Shown here piece after piece: positions 1 to 8,560 of a DNA stretch of 45,314 bases. Source of the stretch: Candidatus Woesearchaeota archaeon (GTDB lineage Archaea; Nanobdellota; Nanobdellia; Woesearchaeales; ARS49). The notes under the pieces were generated by a model. It was not told the origin of the DNA. It worked only from the letters and a program-made list of their open reading frames with translations, and made no database searches. The stretch spans positions 1-45,314 of the forward strand of contig WJJS01000018.1 of assembly GCA_014729505.1 (NCBI GenBank). Direction: 5' to 3'. A program made the translations under genes and the position numbers. Every line of letters begins with the position of its first letter. Position 1 is the first letter of the stretch.

Positions 1-1010
1 GCTTTAAGTTCCCCACTCAAGAGTTTTCCAGATTTATATTCGTGATAAATCCTTTTTAATTTCTCATCATCGTCCTCAAAATAGGTAAGCCACTGATATG
101 AAACGTCAATATCAGGATTACCGCCATACTCACGATGCTCTTCAACAGTATCACGACCTCCGGAAAACGCGTACTTGTTTATCTTTTTCTTGACCTCTTT
201 TGGAGAATCCGTAAGATAAATAGCATGACCGCCAGATGATGACATCTTCCCTTCTTCACCAAGACCACCAAGACCGGTAAGGAATCGTCCCTGAATCGAC
301 GAGGGTTTGAAGTACCCAAGTTTCGGCAGAATATCTCTTGTTAAACGAAAATGAGGATCCTGATCAATAGCGTGAGGAATCAAACAGGCCATCTTTTTCT
401 TTTTCAACACGCTTGGCAAAAACGCAGGCACTGCCTGCATTGACGTGTAAAAGATTTCGCCTACATTATTGCTGGGAGTAAAACCAAAAGCGGATTTAAC
501 CTGTGAAAACGTCAAGCGCTTAGCGACCTTTATCGCTTCAGGATACAAAAGGTGCGCATGCTTCGTGTTGATAAGAAAATGAGTGCGCTCAGGATCAAAA
601 CCAAGAGCAATCACGTCAAGCATGTTTTCATGCAACCATTGCTGGATCTCCTCATAACTCTTGTCCTTAAAAAGAAATTTTTCATCATCAGTAAACTGAA
701 ACCACAAATCCACGCCAAGCGCGTCCTGCAACCATTTCGTAAAGATCCACACCATAGCATGACCCAAATGAATGGGCCCTGAAGGACCACAACCAGTATA
801 CAGAAATACATTGCCCTTATCATATTCCTTAAGTGCAAACTCAAGATCACGATGTGCAAAAATAAAATGCCTGCGAATCAAATGATGCAAGGGACCGGTT
901 CGCTTTTCAAGTTTTTTTAACAACGCATCATCTAACTTCGAGACACCAAACTCTCTAATAAGCTTGTCATAATCAACCTTACCCTGTACTTCCCATGGCG
1001 TCACTTTCAT
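1..1010 (-). CDS. trpS: Tryptophanyl-tRNA synthetase, archaeal/eukaryotic type (C-terminus cut by window edge)
   Basis: Class I aminoacyl-tRNA synthetase that charges tRNA-Trp in the cytoplasm. The first 336 residues are visible and the frame is open to the window edge. The N-terminus has the TPWEVQG...DYDKLIREFG block typical of archaeal and eukaryotic TrpRS. The first class I signature reads GPSGPIHLGH and the second is a KMSSS-type loop (GKMSSSGG). TyrRS of the same subclass is the main alternative, but the N-terminal block favours Trp. The ATG at 1008-1010 is preceded by GAGGTG four bases upstream and by an A/T box at 1034-1042 shared with the divergent gene on its other side. Confidence 0.93.
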   Translation of the reverse strand, partial: MKVTPWEVQGKVDYDKLIREFGVSKLDDALLKKLEKRTGPLHHLIRRHFIFAHRDLEFALKEYDKGNVFLYTGCGPSGPIHLGHAMVWIFTKWLQDALGVDLWFQFTDDEKFLFKDKSYEEIQQWLHENMLDVIALGFDPERTHFLINTKHAHLLYPEAIKVAKRLTFSQVKSAFGFTPSNNVGEIFYTSMQAVPAFLPSVLKKKKMACLIPHAIDQDPHFRLTRDILPKLGYFKPSSIQGRFLTGLGGLGEEGKMSSSGGHAIYLTDSPKEVKKKINKYAFSGGRDTVEEHREYGGNPDIDVSYQWLTYFEDDDEKLKRIYHEYKSGKLLSGELK

Positions 1011-1033
1011 ACACCTCGAAAAGGACTGCACAC

Positions 1034-1042
1034 TTTAAATAC
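1034..1042. promoter_or_regulatory. Bidirectional TATA box between trpS and the 1065 gene
   Basis: The near-palindromic box TTTAAATAC is centred 27 nt before the ATG at 1065 on the plus strand and 28 nt before the trpS ATG on the minus strand. One element could serve both genes. Position and composition fit an archaeal TBP site; this is inferred from sequence alone. Confidence 0.6.
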
Positions 1043-1064
1043 TTTTGCCGCACGTACACCACGC

Positions 1065-1502
1065 ATGGTAGTCACGATTATGCTGGTGTTTGGCATCATT
1101 TGTCTGCTCCTCGCGTTTTTTAATGGATACTATGTCTATCTCGGATGGCCAGGACTCTATGAAGTCGTACGATCGTGGATAAAAGGCACACACGTCGAAC
1201 CATTAGAACCAGGAACACACCGCACGATCTTATGGACTGTTACAGGAATATTGTTCATTTGGGGCGTCCTCGGCTTGCGACAAGCATTCCCAGACCTTAT
1301 CATTCCCCGCACATTTTTCTTTGTTACAGGAACCCTGCTTTTTGCTATCGGCGTCTATCTCATAAAAACAACAATGGGAACACCTCACACTACAAACCCA
1401 GAGAAACTGCGCAAAGAAAACGCCATACGAGACGAGCGCGCAGCACTTGCAATAGCGCTTCTCCTCCTGGGCGTGTATTTAGCTTTAGCAGGATTCTTTT
1501 AA
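1065..1502 (+). CDS. Small four-TM membrane protein, unknown function
   Basis: A 145-residue integral membrane protein I do not recognise. Hydrophobic segments lie at about residues 3-27, 46-66, 77-99 and 126-145. The last runs to the very C-terminus, and a charged segment rich in Lys, Arg and Glu lies between TM3 and TM4. No catalytic motif is visible. The ATG sits 27 nt after a TATA box, suggesting a leaderless transcript. It lies alone between divergent trpS and the PRC-barrel gene, so context gives no function. Confidence 0.75.
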   Translation: MVVTIMLVFGIICLLLAFFNGYYVYLGWPGLYEVVRSWIKGTHVEPLEPGTHRTILWTVTGILFIWGVLGLRQAFPDLIIPRTFFFVTGTLLFAIGVYLIKTTMGTPHTTNPEKLRKENAIRDERAALAIALLLLGVYLALAGFF

Positions 1503-1547
1503 ATCGTAACGAGTCGGCGATAACAGACTGAAAAGCTCTGACGAAAA

Positions 1548-1556
1548 CTTTAAATA
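1548..1556 (+). promoter_or_regulatory. TATA box of the PRC-barrel gene
   Basis: CTTTAAATA is centred about 27 nt before the ATG at 1579, the spacing seen for most genes in this window. Confidence 0.55.
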
Positions 1557-1578
1557 AACAAGCAGCAACTCTTAGGAT

Positions 1579-1836
1579 ATGACAGACGACAAGCGATCCG
1601 CAAAAGACCTCATCGGCAAAACCGTCACCAGCAAAGGTGGGCGAAAATTCGGCATTGTTGCCGACATCATCTTTGAAACGCAAAACGGTGAACTGATGAA
1701 CCTCGTTCTTAAAGGACCAACACCATATGCGGAAACCGTAGGACTAGAACATAAAGATGGCGAAGTACTCGTACCATTTCACGCCGTCATCGCGATGGGA
1801 GACTTTGTCGTGATCAACGAAGACGATCTTTTCTAA
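1579..1836 (+). CDS. PRC-barrel domain protein
   Basis: An 85-residue protein that is essentially one PRC-barrel domain. It begins with the usual 'DLIGKTVTSKGGRKFG' opening strand pair (about residues 10-26), followed by IVADIIFETQNGELMNLVL and a C-terminal hydrophobic strand with VPFHAVIAMGDFVVI. PRC-barrels are small beta-barrel adaptors. In archaea, stand-alone versions have been linked to RNA metabolism and, for the CdpB proteins, to cell division. Which role applies here cannot be told from sequence. It has its own TATA box and is followed by rfcS with a separate promoter. Confidence 0.85.
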   Translation: MTDDKRSAKDLIGKTVTSKGGRKFGIVADIIFETQNGELMNLVLKGPTPYAETVGLEHKDGEVLVPFHAVIAMGDFVVINEDDLF

Positions 1837-1844
1837 TACCCATA

Positions 1845-1855
1845 ATTATATAAAC
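1845..1855 (+). promoter_or_regulatory. TATA box of rfcS
   Basis: ATTATATAAAC is centred about 30 nt before the TTG start at 1880. This supports that unusual start codon, since no ATG fits. Confidence 0.55.
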
Positions 1856-1879
1856 ACCAGGAATTGATAGTGTAACGGG

Positions 1880-2845
1880 TTGGAATCAACACATCACGTT
1901 TGGATAGAGAAATATCGCCCCGACACATTTGACGATATCAAAGGACAAGACAGTATCGTCGAGAAAGTACAGGCTTTTGTCGAACAACAAAACATTCCAC
2001 ATCTTCTGTTTGCAGGACCTGCAGGCGTGGGCAAAAGCAGCCTTGCACTAGTAACTGCGCGACAACTCTTTGGAGAAGGATGGCGACAAAACTGTATAGA
2101 ACTCAATGCCAGCGATGAAAGAGGTATCGACGTCATCCGTAACAAGATAAAGGATTTTGCGCGCACAAAAGCATTAGGCAATGTCCCGTTTAAAATCATC
2201 TTCTTAGACGAATGCGACAGTTTAACACGAGAAGCACAACAAGCACTACGACGAACAATGGAAAATTACACTCACAGCACACGATTCGTGCTCAGCTGCA
2301 ACTATTTATCAAAGATTCTCGACCCGATACAAAGCCGTTGTGTCGTTTTCAAGTTCAAACCACTTACAAGAGAACACCTGATCACGATTATCAACGGCAT
2401 CGCAACAAAAGAAGAACTAACCATTGATGACGAAGCAAAAGAAGCGCTCTGCGAGATCTCAAACGGCGATTGCCGACGACTCGAGAACATCCTGCAAAGC
2501 TGTGCAGCAGTCAACAAAACAATCACACCAGACCTAGTATTTAGTTTAGCAGCCGTTGCCCGACCGCATGAAATCAAAGAAGTACTCGAACTTGCAGTAC
2601 ATCAAAAATTCATAAGCGCACGAAAAAAATTACTCGATGTCATGCTACAATACGGACTATCAGGCATCGATGTGATCAAACAAGTACAAAAATCCGTCTG
2701 GGACCTCAACATTACAGATCGCACAAAAGTCAAAATCATCGACCGCATCGGCGAAGTCGAATTCAGACTCGTCGAAGGATCAGACGAATTTATACAATTA
2801 GAAAGTTTTCTCGCGCACTTAGGAACGCTTAACGAGCTGCAATAA
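1880..2845 (+). CDS. rfcS: Replication factor C small subunit
   Basis: AAA+ ATPase subunit of the clamp loader that opens the PCNA ring at primer-template junctions. The 321-residue length is normal for archaeal RfcS. Visible motifs are WIEKYRP near the N-terminus, Walker A GPAGVGKSS (residues 46-54), Walker B LDECDSLT, the sensor 1 region SCNYLSKI and the SRC arginine-finger motif (IQSRC). The start is TTG; no upstream in-frame ATG fits, and the TATA box spacing supports it. Its 3' end overlaps the convergent lipoprotein gene by 17 bp. The large subunit is not in this window. Confidence 0.96.
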   Translation: MESTHHVWIEKYRPDTFDDIKGQDSIVEKVQAFVEQQNIPHLLFAGPAGVGKSSLALVTARQLFGEGWRQNCIELNASDERGIDVIRNKIKDFARTKALGNVPFKIIFLDECDSLTREAQQALRRTMENYTHSTRFVLSCNYLSKILDPIQSRCVVFKFKPLTREHLITIINGIATKEELTIDDEAKEALCEISNGDCRRLENILQSCAAVNKTITPDLVFSLAAVARPHEIKEVLELAVHQKFISARKKLLDVMLQYGLSGIDVIKQVQKSVWDLNITDRTKVKIIDRIGEVEFRLVEGSDEFIQLESFLAHLGTLNELQ

Positions 2846-3794
2846 CATTCACTGATTTTTCAATCGTTTCAAAATAACGATACTCAAGGTCAACATTGAC
2901 CGCTTTTACAAAATCCTGTCCTTGAGGCAAGGTTTGCGTACAATAAAAATCTCTGGATTCGCCCTGATCAAGATACACCTTACCCTCAGATACGGTTCCC
3001 TGATTGACCCATTCTCCTCGCGTACACTCAAGTCCATTGACACCAGTATCAATGCGAACTGTAATTTCACGGCCCTCCCTATCATCTTCACAATCAACAT
3101 TGTACGTACCAAAGGGTTTTCCGTTATTTGACGTATCCACGTGCTGTACCTCAAAATTCAAACGCACGGCATTTGCTCCAGAAGTAGATTGACGCACAGA
3201 AGCAATCTGTACAGGACCGGCACTGTTTTGCACACGTTTATCTCCAGAAATTTCACAGATGGCATCATCAGGAGGATTCGTGGGATTAGAAAGCACACAG
3301 AGTTCTGTAATAGCCTGTGTTTTATACAAATAACAAGCATCCAAACGGAAAGTTTTTTGCTGAAGCGAACCAGTAATACTTTCCTTAAAAGAGAAATCAC
3401 TAAACGTTACAAACTCTTCGCCACCCTCCTGCACAAGTCCAGAAGAATCAAGAAACTCTCCAGAAAGCGGACCAGACCATGTACCCCGCAACTCCGAATC
3501 CAGCTTGCCAAACTCGGTAGGATCAATACCTCGAATTTTCAAAAACGCATCTGAGCCCAACACGTCCGCTTCACCATTATTTGCAACCCTTACCTCCACA
3601 TCAAACGATTCAGTATCGCTGTCTAGCACTTCATCAGGCGGCGCTCCATTTTGAAACTCAAAGACAAGAGCTTCAGTACCTCCAATAAATGCCTGACCGC
3701 TCGGCTGTTCAGGAGTCTCACCATTACAACCAGCAATAAATACGAGTGCTATAGTTGCAAGAAACAATGTAGCTATGCGAAGCCCTCTTTTCAT
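2829..3794 (-). CDS. Exported lipoprotein, member A of a local paralogous family
   Basis: A 321-residue predicted lipoprotein. The signal peptide (MKRGLRIATLFLATIALVFIAGC) carries the lipobox FIAGC, and the mature part starts at that Cys. I chose the ATG at 3794 over the one at 3815 because the TATA box at 3818-3826 lies 28 nt before 3794 but only a few bases from 3815. The mature protein is beta-rich. It shares an ordered set of landmarks with the next two genes: a 'PP..V.D.D..F.V.V...N.G' Ig-like strand block, a 'CYLYKT...LCV' segment, a 'GPV.I' block and a C-terminal LEYRY...KSVNV strand. I cannot name a function; adhesion or envelope scaffolding would fit. Confidence 0.85.
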   Translation of the reverse strand: MKRGLRIATLFLATIALVFIAGCNGETPEQPSGQAFIGGTEALVFEFQNGAPPDEVLDSDTESFDVEVRVANNGEADVLGSDAFLKIRGIDPTEFGKLDSELRGTWSGPLSGEFLDSSGLVQEGGEEFVTFSDFSFKESITGSLQQKTFRLDACYLYKTQAITELCVLSNPTNPPDDAICEISGDKRVQNSAGPVQIASVRQSTSGANAVRLNFEVQHVDTSNNGKPFGTYNVDCEDDREGREITVRIDTGVNGLECTRGEWVNQGTVSEGKVYLDQGESRDFYCTQTLPQGQDFVKAVNVDLEYRYFETIEKSVNVIAAR

Positions 3795-3833
3795 GACACA
3801 TAGAAGACCACTCATACATTTAAAGGTTTCGGA

Positions 3834-4769
3834 CTACGTAGCGACGATTTGCACTTGTTTTGTAATACTCTGCATGTATCCATATTCAAGAATCACTGTT
3901 GGCGAAGTAGAATACGCGCCGTCACTGGCAGGAGTATGCGTGCAACGGAAAATCTTTGGTTGAGGCCTCCATTGCTGATCAAAAGACATCGCAAGATAGC
4001 CGCCAGACAATCCCGTACAGGATCCTGTAATATCATCAGCACCAATACTGACCCGAAGCACTTTCACCTTACCAATATCTTGACGTTGCAGATTATTATT
4101 TGCACAACTATTCATCGCATCAGTCGCAAACACAATACCGCCGCCTCCATCACTGACTTCAAACACATACGTGGTCTCACCTTTAGTCGGCGCAATATCA
4201 CGGATATTAACCTTTACTGGTGCCGCACTAGTAAGAGGCAATGAGGAAGGAACAACACAGGACCTGCTTGTCACCGCACGAGGATCAGGATCTACACATA
4301 ACTGCTCTGCAGAAGCGATGGTATCATAAACATAACACACCGTAGCCTGCAGCGGAAACTCATACTTATCCGTTGGCAACCCCACAGAAGACAACGGTCT
4401 TGTAGTACCTGAAAAAGCAAGATAATCAGATCCGCCCTCCACACGCGAAAGGCTAGGAGTAACAGTTACGGGATCCAACAAACCCGTTGTCTTAAACCGT
4501 GCAACACCGGTGATAATGCGCGGATCAAAACCACGCAAGGTTACTGTTCCCGTAGTCTCATAACTACCTCTATTCTCCACAATAACTCCCACGTCAAACG
4601 TTTGGTCATTATCATGCACCTGAGAAGGAGGACTACTAGGATCAAAACTAATAACAAGACCCTGAGTTGATGACAGAGAACCAGAACCACCGCCCCCGCC
4701 TCCGCTTGGAAAATAACCGCAACCAGCAAGAAAAGCAAGTAGCAAAATCATCAACACACTCTTTTTCAT
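3834..4769 (-). CDS. Exported lipoprotein, member B of the paralogous family
   Basis: A 311-residue predicted lipoprotein with lipobox FLAGC and a poly-glycine linker (six Gly) directly after it. The ATG at 4769 is preferred to 4781 because the TATA box CTATAAAAGC (4791-4800) is 26 nt upstream of the former and only 14 from the latter. The domain order matches its two neighbours: 'SPPSQVHDNDQTFDVGV', then CYVYDT...LCVDP, then APVKV, ending in LEYGYMQSITKQVQIV. Sequence similarity is low but collinear over the whole length, which suggests old duplication. Its promoter overlaps the end of the upstream lipoprotein gene, so it may be transcribed both alone and by read-through. Confidence 0.85.
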   Translation of the reverse strand: MKKSVLMILLLAFLAGCGYFPSGGGGGGSGSLSSTQGLVISFDPSSPPSQVHDNDQTFDVGVIVENRGSYETTGTVTLRGFDPRIITGVARFKTTGLLDPVTVTPSLSRVEGGSDYLAFSGTTRPLSSVGLPTDKYEFPLQATVCYVYDTIASAEQLCVDPDPRAVTSRSCVVPSSLPLTSAAPVKVNIRDIAPTKGETTYVFEVSDGGGGIVFATDAMNSCANNNLQRQDIGKVKVLRVSIGADDITGSCTGLSGGYLAMSFDQQWRPQPKIFRCTHTPASDGAYSTSPTVILEYGYMQSITKQVQIVAT

Positions 4770-4800
4770 ATAGCGAGTCATTATCTTGAACTATAAAAGC

Positions 4801-5724
4801 TTAGCGGCGCTCAACCTTAATGGTTTTTTTATCGACAGTCTTATACCCATAACGCAATTCGAGCTGTGCAACAGAATCAAAAATACCTTGACTTTTTGAA
4901 ATACCTTCAGCAAGCGAACAACGAACAACAGGAGGCTTGGCATCACTACCCTGCTGCATAACAATATCAGTCGGCACACAGTTCAATAAGCGCGAACCAA
5001 GAGCAGCCTTTTCCACTCGCACAATGTTAGTAGGTCCCGCAATCCCACCGGCACACTCAAAATCAACAGAACCGCCACCCTTGTTTTCTATTGTAAACAA
5101 CACCTCTGCACCAACCTCGATATCATTAAGAGAATACGGCTTGACCTCCACTTTTGTAACAGCTATAGGTCCTCCCTGCCCGCGCGACACGGTCTCTGTC
5201 GCTTTCTTTTCACATTTTCCAGATAAAGGACTGCCCTGGCCAAGGGTCGTGTCCACACAGACCTGCACACCCGCTTTTGTAGTATATTCATAACACAAGT
5301 TGACCCGCACATCAGCATCCTGAGCCTGTTGTCTTGGCAAATACACATTGCCAGAACGCATATTCAGCGTAATAGGCATTTCTGCACCAACCTCGTCTTG
5401 AAACTCGCGACCGACAAGCTCAAAACGTCCATCAAGCTGATCAGAACTCGACACAATAGGAGGTTGAGGACTGAGCTGCATAGACCATCCTATCAGCGAA
5501 TCAGAAGCGCCAGCATTACGAATAATAAAATTAAGAGCAAAAGGCTGGTCTTCACCAACAGTCTTAGGAGGTTCAGGAACCCACTCAATAATCACCCCCC
5601 TGGTACCAGTGATAGCAGACACATCAATGTGACCGCCACCGCTGACAGTACCGCCCCCACCACCAGGAAGATAAGAACACCCGGCAAGAATCGCAAGCAC
5701 AACAAGTACAGCAAACCACTTCAT
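4801..5724 (-). CDS. Exported lipoprotein, member C of the paralogous family
   Basis: A 307-residue predicted lipoprotein with signal MKWFAVLVVLAILAGC (lipobox ILAGC) and a five-glycine linker. It carries the family landmarks 'EPPKTVGEDQPFALNF', CYEYTTKAGVQVCVD, 'GGPIAVTKVEV' and the C-terminal LRYGYKTVDKKTIKV strand. The ATG overlaps the stop of the upstream polytopic gene in an ATGA arrangement, indicating translational coupling and joint transcription. Function is unknown. The coupling suggests it works at the membrane with the polytopic protein. Confidence 0.87.
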   Translation of the reverse strand: MKWFAVLVVLAILAGCSYLPGGGGGTVSGGGHIDVSAITGTRGVIIEWVPEPPKTVGEDQPFALNFIIRNAGASDSLIGWSMQLSPQPPIVSSSDQLDGRFELVGREFQDEVGAEMPITLNMRSGNVYLPRQQAQDADVRVNLCYEYTTKAGVQVCVDTTLGQGSPLSGKCEKKATETVSRGQGGPIAVTKVEVKPYSLNDIEVGAEVLFTIENKGGGSVDFECAGGIAGPTNIVRVEKAALGSRLLNCVPTDIVMQQGSDAKPPVVRCSLAEGISKSQGIFDSVAQLELRYGYKTVDKKTIKVERR

Positions 5725-7340
5725 GTGTTTACCCCGACAGTGAAATACTTTTGCTCAACAGTGCCAAAAGAATACTCTGCAACAGCACTATACAACACCT
5801 CACCAAAACCAATATTTCCCAAAATAGTTTCCTGAGCAGCACCGGGAAATGTAACCTCTGCAACCAAATTCACAGCTTCGCTTTGTGCAAAAATCGACTG
5901 CTTAGGAATATCTTCACCATGCAGGACATAAAGACTGAACAGTTCATCATCACAACCCTCCTGCAATTTCGTATTCAAATCCAAACAGCTCGCTTCAGAA
6001 AATTCTACATCACCAAGCGTCGGCACAAACACTCTGGTTACCTCAAAACTCTTTGGCAGGTACATTATAAGACTGTGCAATCGACGAATAAAACTATCCT
6101 TATCAATAAACGATTGCTTCTTGAATTCAATATTCAACTCAAATTCATGATCATCATTCTCATTGACAATCACCGGTTGAGAACCGGCAGCAGCAATACC
6201 CAACTCTACAGGACTTGTCGGACCGCGAGCAACAGGATCCTTTGTCACTTTCCACTCAGGATCCTTGTAAATGTCAATACCCTCTGCGAGCAGGTTCGCC
6301 AAAGTCTCTTCTAAAATAAATGATCCCTCACTGTACGAATACGTGACAAACTCATAATCCATAGTGAAATTAATGCGATGACGACCATCAGCAAGCGTTC
6401 CGGCATCATACGTGCACGAAACAGGACGCTCCAATTTCTGACTATTAATAGGGAACTCAATCACACTACGATCATTAAGATATCTCGTCGGCGCCACACC
6501 ATCAACAGAACACGCATAATTAACCGCGATTGGAAGATCAAGCGTAGACCCTACAATAGTTGCAGAAGCCCTAAACGTTGCACCTGACGGTACACTGTCT
6601 GCCTTAAAGTCCTTTAAATCAATACCCAAAATCTTTTTTTCGTTCTCATCAACCTTTGTTTTAACACAGGTTCTGGTTGCCTGACACAATTGGCGCTTGA
6701 CACCCTCTTCAACATACCCAGGAGCGGCATACAAGTACTCAATCGCTTCAACACCTGCCTCCTTGCCTTCAAGCCAGGCCTGACCCAAGGGCGAACCAGG
6801 ATCCAAAAACGGAGTGAACGTTCTGATGAGAACAAGACCAACAATGAGAATAATAATAAGAATAAAACCCTGCTTGCGATTTTCAGACAAAACAATAATG
6901 GGAAACAAAATCAAAGCCATGAAAAACGCAAACCAATGCACAGCAAGCAAGAGAAAAATCCCAAAAGGAATAACACCGTCAACAATCACATACCTGAGAA
7001 CTGTCTTGAATCCCTTAGGCCAAAACACATCAACACTCAACAAGACGATCAACACTGCACACACCATAATAATGCCTGCGAAATTCAAACCAAGCGCATA
7101 ACCAACAGGTAACCCGGCAAAAAAACCGGCAGCCCACATACGAAACAAACGAGGATAAAAGAGTTGAACAGCTACAAACGCCAACGTAATACCTGCAACA
7201 GTCATAACCGCGCCCATTGAAAGACCAAGAAAAAAATAACCAATTGTCAGCGCAATACCCACAATCAATGCCCATGCTGCCTGCTTTGGATTAAGAGGTT
7301 GTTGTTGCGCTACTGGTGCGGGCGGCGGATCGTCAGCCAT
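5721..7340 (-). CDS. Polytopic membrane protein with large exported C-terminal domain
   Basis: A 539-residue protein. The N-terminal 25 residues are Pro/Gln-rich (PPPAPVAQQQPLNPKQ). About seven or eight hydrophobic segments fill residues 22-180, and the remaining 360 residues are predicted to lie outside. The C-terminal half holds two beta-domain blocks, including a 'PVELGIAA...NENDDHEFELNI' stretch and a final AEYSFGTVEQKYFTV strand. Both resemble the start and end strands of the three downstream lipoproteins. It therefore looks like a polytopic membrane version of the same fold. It starts one base inside the upstream gene's stop (TGATG) and overlaps the downstream lipoprotein, so the three form one coupled unit. 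No transporter or enzyme motif was recognised. Confidence 0.8.
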   Translation of the reverse strand: MADDPPPAPVAQQQPLNPKQAAWALIVGIALTIGYFFLGLSMGAVMTVAGITLAFVAVQLFYPRLFRMWAAGFFAGLPVGYALGLNFAGIIMVCAVLIVLLSVDVFWPKGFKTVLRYVIVDGVIPFGIFLLLAVHWFAFFMALILFPIIVLSENRKQGFILIIILIVGLVLIRTFTPFLDPGSPLGQAWLEGKEAGVEAIEYLYAAPGYVEEGVKRQLCQATRTCVKTKVDENEKKILGIDLKDFKADSVPSGATFRASATIVGSTLDLPIAVNYACSVDGVAPTRYLNDRSVIEFPINSQKLERPVSCTYDAGTLADGRHRINFTMDYEFVTYSYSEGSFILEETLANLLAEGIDIYKDPEWKVTKDPVARGPTSPVELGIAAAGSQPVIVNENDDHEFELNIEFKKQSFIDKDSFIRRLHSLIMYLPKSFEVTRVFVPTLGDVEFSEASCLDLNTKLQEGCDDELFSLYVLHGEDIPKQSIFAQSEAVNLVAEVTFPGAAQETILGNIGFGEVLYSAVAEYSFGTVEQKYFTVGVNT

Positions 7341-8509
7341 CAGTCGTACGTAATGAGAAGTTCGACAATATGCAATTCGCTAAGAGGCGTCAAACGAATA
7401 TCATTATTACCCCTTCGCACGACCTCGCTTATGTCTCTCTCATATACCTCTTCTTTTTGATCGATAGAGAAGGCCACACCATTAATTGCGAGTTCTGCTT
7501 CCTTACTGCGACCATCATCAACAAAGCGCATCGTCAAAATCACTTCCCGCGCATCATCTTCAATGTCTGAAAAAAGATCGTCAGTAATGGAAAAGTAATC
7601 AATGAAGGGCTTTGTATCAACGAGTTCAGTGTTTACACGAATAGTATCAAGCAAGGCACCGCCACGATTCAAACGAAAGAAAAGCTCGTTACGATCAGGA
7701 CTAAAATCGTTCTTGAACACATCAATGGTATTCATACTATCACAGACAGGCGTTCCAGAAAAAACCGAACGACGGTTTAACATCACTTCGAGAGTGCCAA
7801 TATCTTGTTGGAAGCATTCAAGGAAAAAAGAAATCCGACCGCGGTCAAGATTTGAAAATTCCTCAGCATCAAGAACAAAAGTGCTGGACGCTTCTTGACT
7901 CGTCGCATCAATAACATCACCAATAACTTTAACATCGTGCAACGAATAACGCTTTGTAGAAAACAAACCGTTACTAACAGAAAAGACCAGCATATTATCC
8001 CGCTGCAACAGACTGCTTAAAATTGGAATAGCAGGCGGCGTTTGCGACTCCACTTCTGCCTGATACAAATCCTGTCCATTCAGCGACACAGTCAAAACAC
8101 CCTGACGGATAGGCGCCTGAAAACTCAAAAACACATTTTCAACAGCTTCAGGATCAAGAGAAAACGACATCGACTTTGTCTCTTCAGAAAATAATCCTTC
8201 AGAAATCTCAAACGGATTGGACTGTGCCAGTACCTGAGCATTCTTACGCTCGTACAAATTAATGTTAGGAAGGCGATGCTCAGTATCAGGATCGCCAACA
8301 TATCCCAACGTACCAATCTGTTTTTCAAGCAAGACATGATCAGCCTGCACCGCACCTCCGGGCATGGTCACATTATCTTCTCCAAGAATGCGCGCACGTT
8401 CCTCTGGAGGTATAAGAACAACATAGAAAATGAAGATCAACAAGATCACACCCACCAAGACCGCAGCGGGCGCTGCACCCGGTGGCTTTTCTCCTCTTTT
8501 TTTAGCCAT
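7340..8509 (-). CDS. Single-TM anchored protein with exported beta domains, unknown function
   Basis: A 389-residue protein with a basic cytoplasmic N-terminus (MAKKRGEKPPGA) and one TM at about residues 15-33. The exported part has repeated jelly-roll-like strand patterns: 'FLSFQAPIRQGVLTVSLNGQ', FFLECFQQDIGTLEVMLN and the C-terminal TPLSELHIVELLITYD. Phrases such as 'GTLEVMLNRRSVFSG' resemble carbohydrate-binding-like beta sandwiches, but that is only an impression. It is the first gene of the envelope cluster, with a TATA box (8531-8538) 25 nt before its ATG. Confidence 0.75.
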   Translation of the reverse strand: MAKKRGEKPPGAAPAAVLVGVILLIFIFYVVLIPPEERARILGEDNVTMPGGAVQADHVLLEKQIGTLGYVGDPDTEHRLPNINLYERKNAQVLAQSNPFEISEGLFSEETKSMSFSLDPEAVENVFLSFQAPIRQGVLTVSLNGQDLYQAEVESQTPPAIPILSSLLQRDNMLVFSVSNGLFSTKRYSLHDVKVIGDVIDATSQEASSTFVLDAEEFSNLDRGRISFFLECFQQDIGTLEVMLNRRSVFSGTPVCDSMNTIDVFKNDFSPDRNELFFRLNRGGALLDTIRVNTELVDTKPFIDYFSITDDLFSDIEDDAREVILTMRFVDDGRSKEAELAINGVAFSIDQKEEVYERDISEVVRRGNNDIRLTPLSELHIVELLITYD

Positions 8510-8530
8510 GACTATTTAATCGTAGAAGAT

Positions 8531-8538
8531 TATATAAA
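8531..8538. promoter_or_regulatory. TATA box between the envelope cluster and pelota
   Basis: TATATAAA is centred 27 nt before the pelota ATG at 8561 and 25 nt before the divergent ATG at 8509, so it could act in both directions. Confidence 0.55.
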
Positions 8539-8560
8539 TGTTTTTCTGATAAGAAGAGTT

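Noticed and set aside
5329-5835. 168-codon plus-strand frame across the polytopic/lipoprotein junction
   Set aside because: Arg/His/Thr/Asn-rich translation with no hydrophobic core; shadow of two well-supported minus-strand genes.
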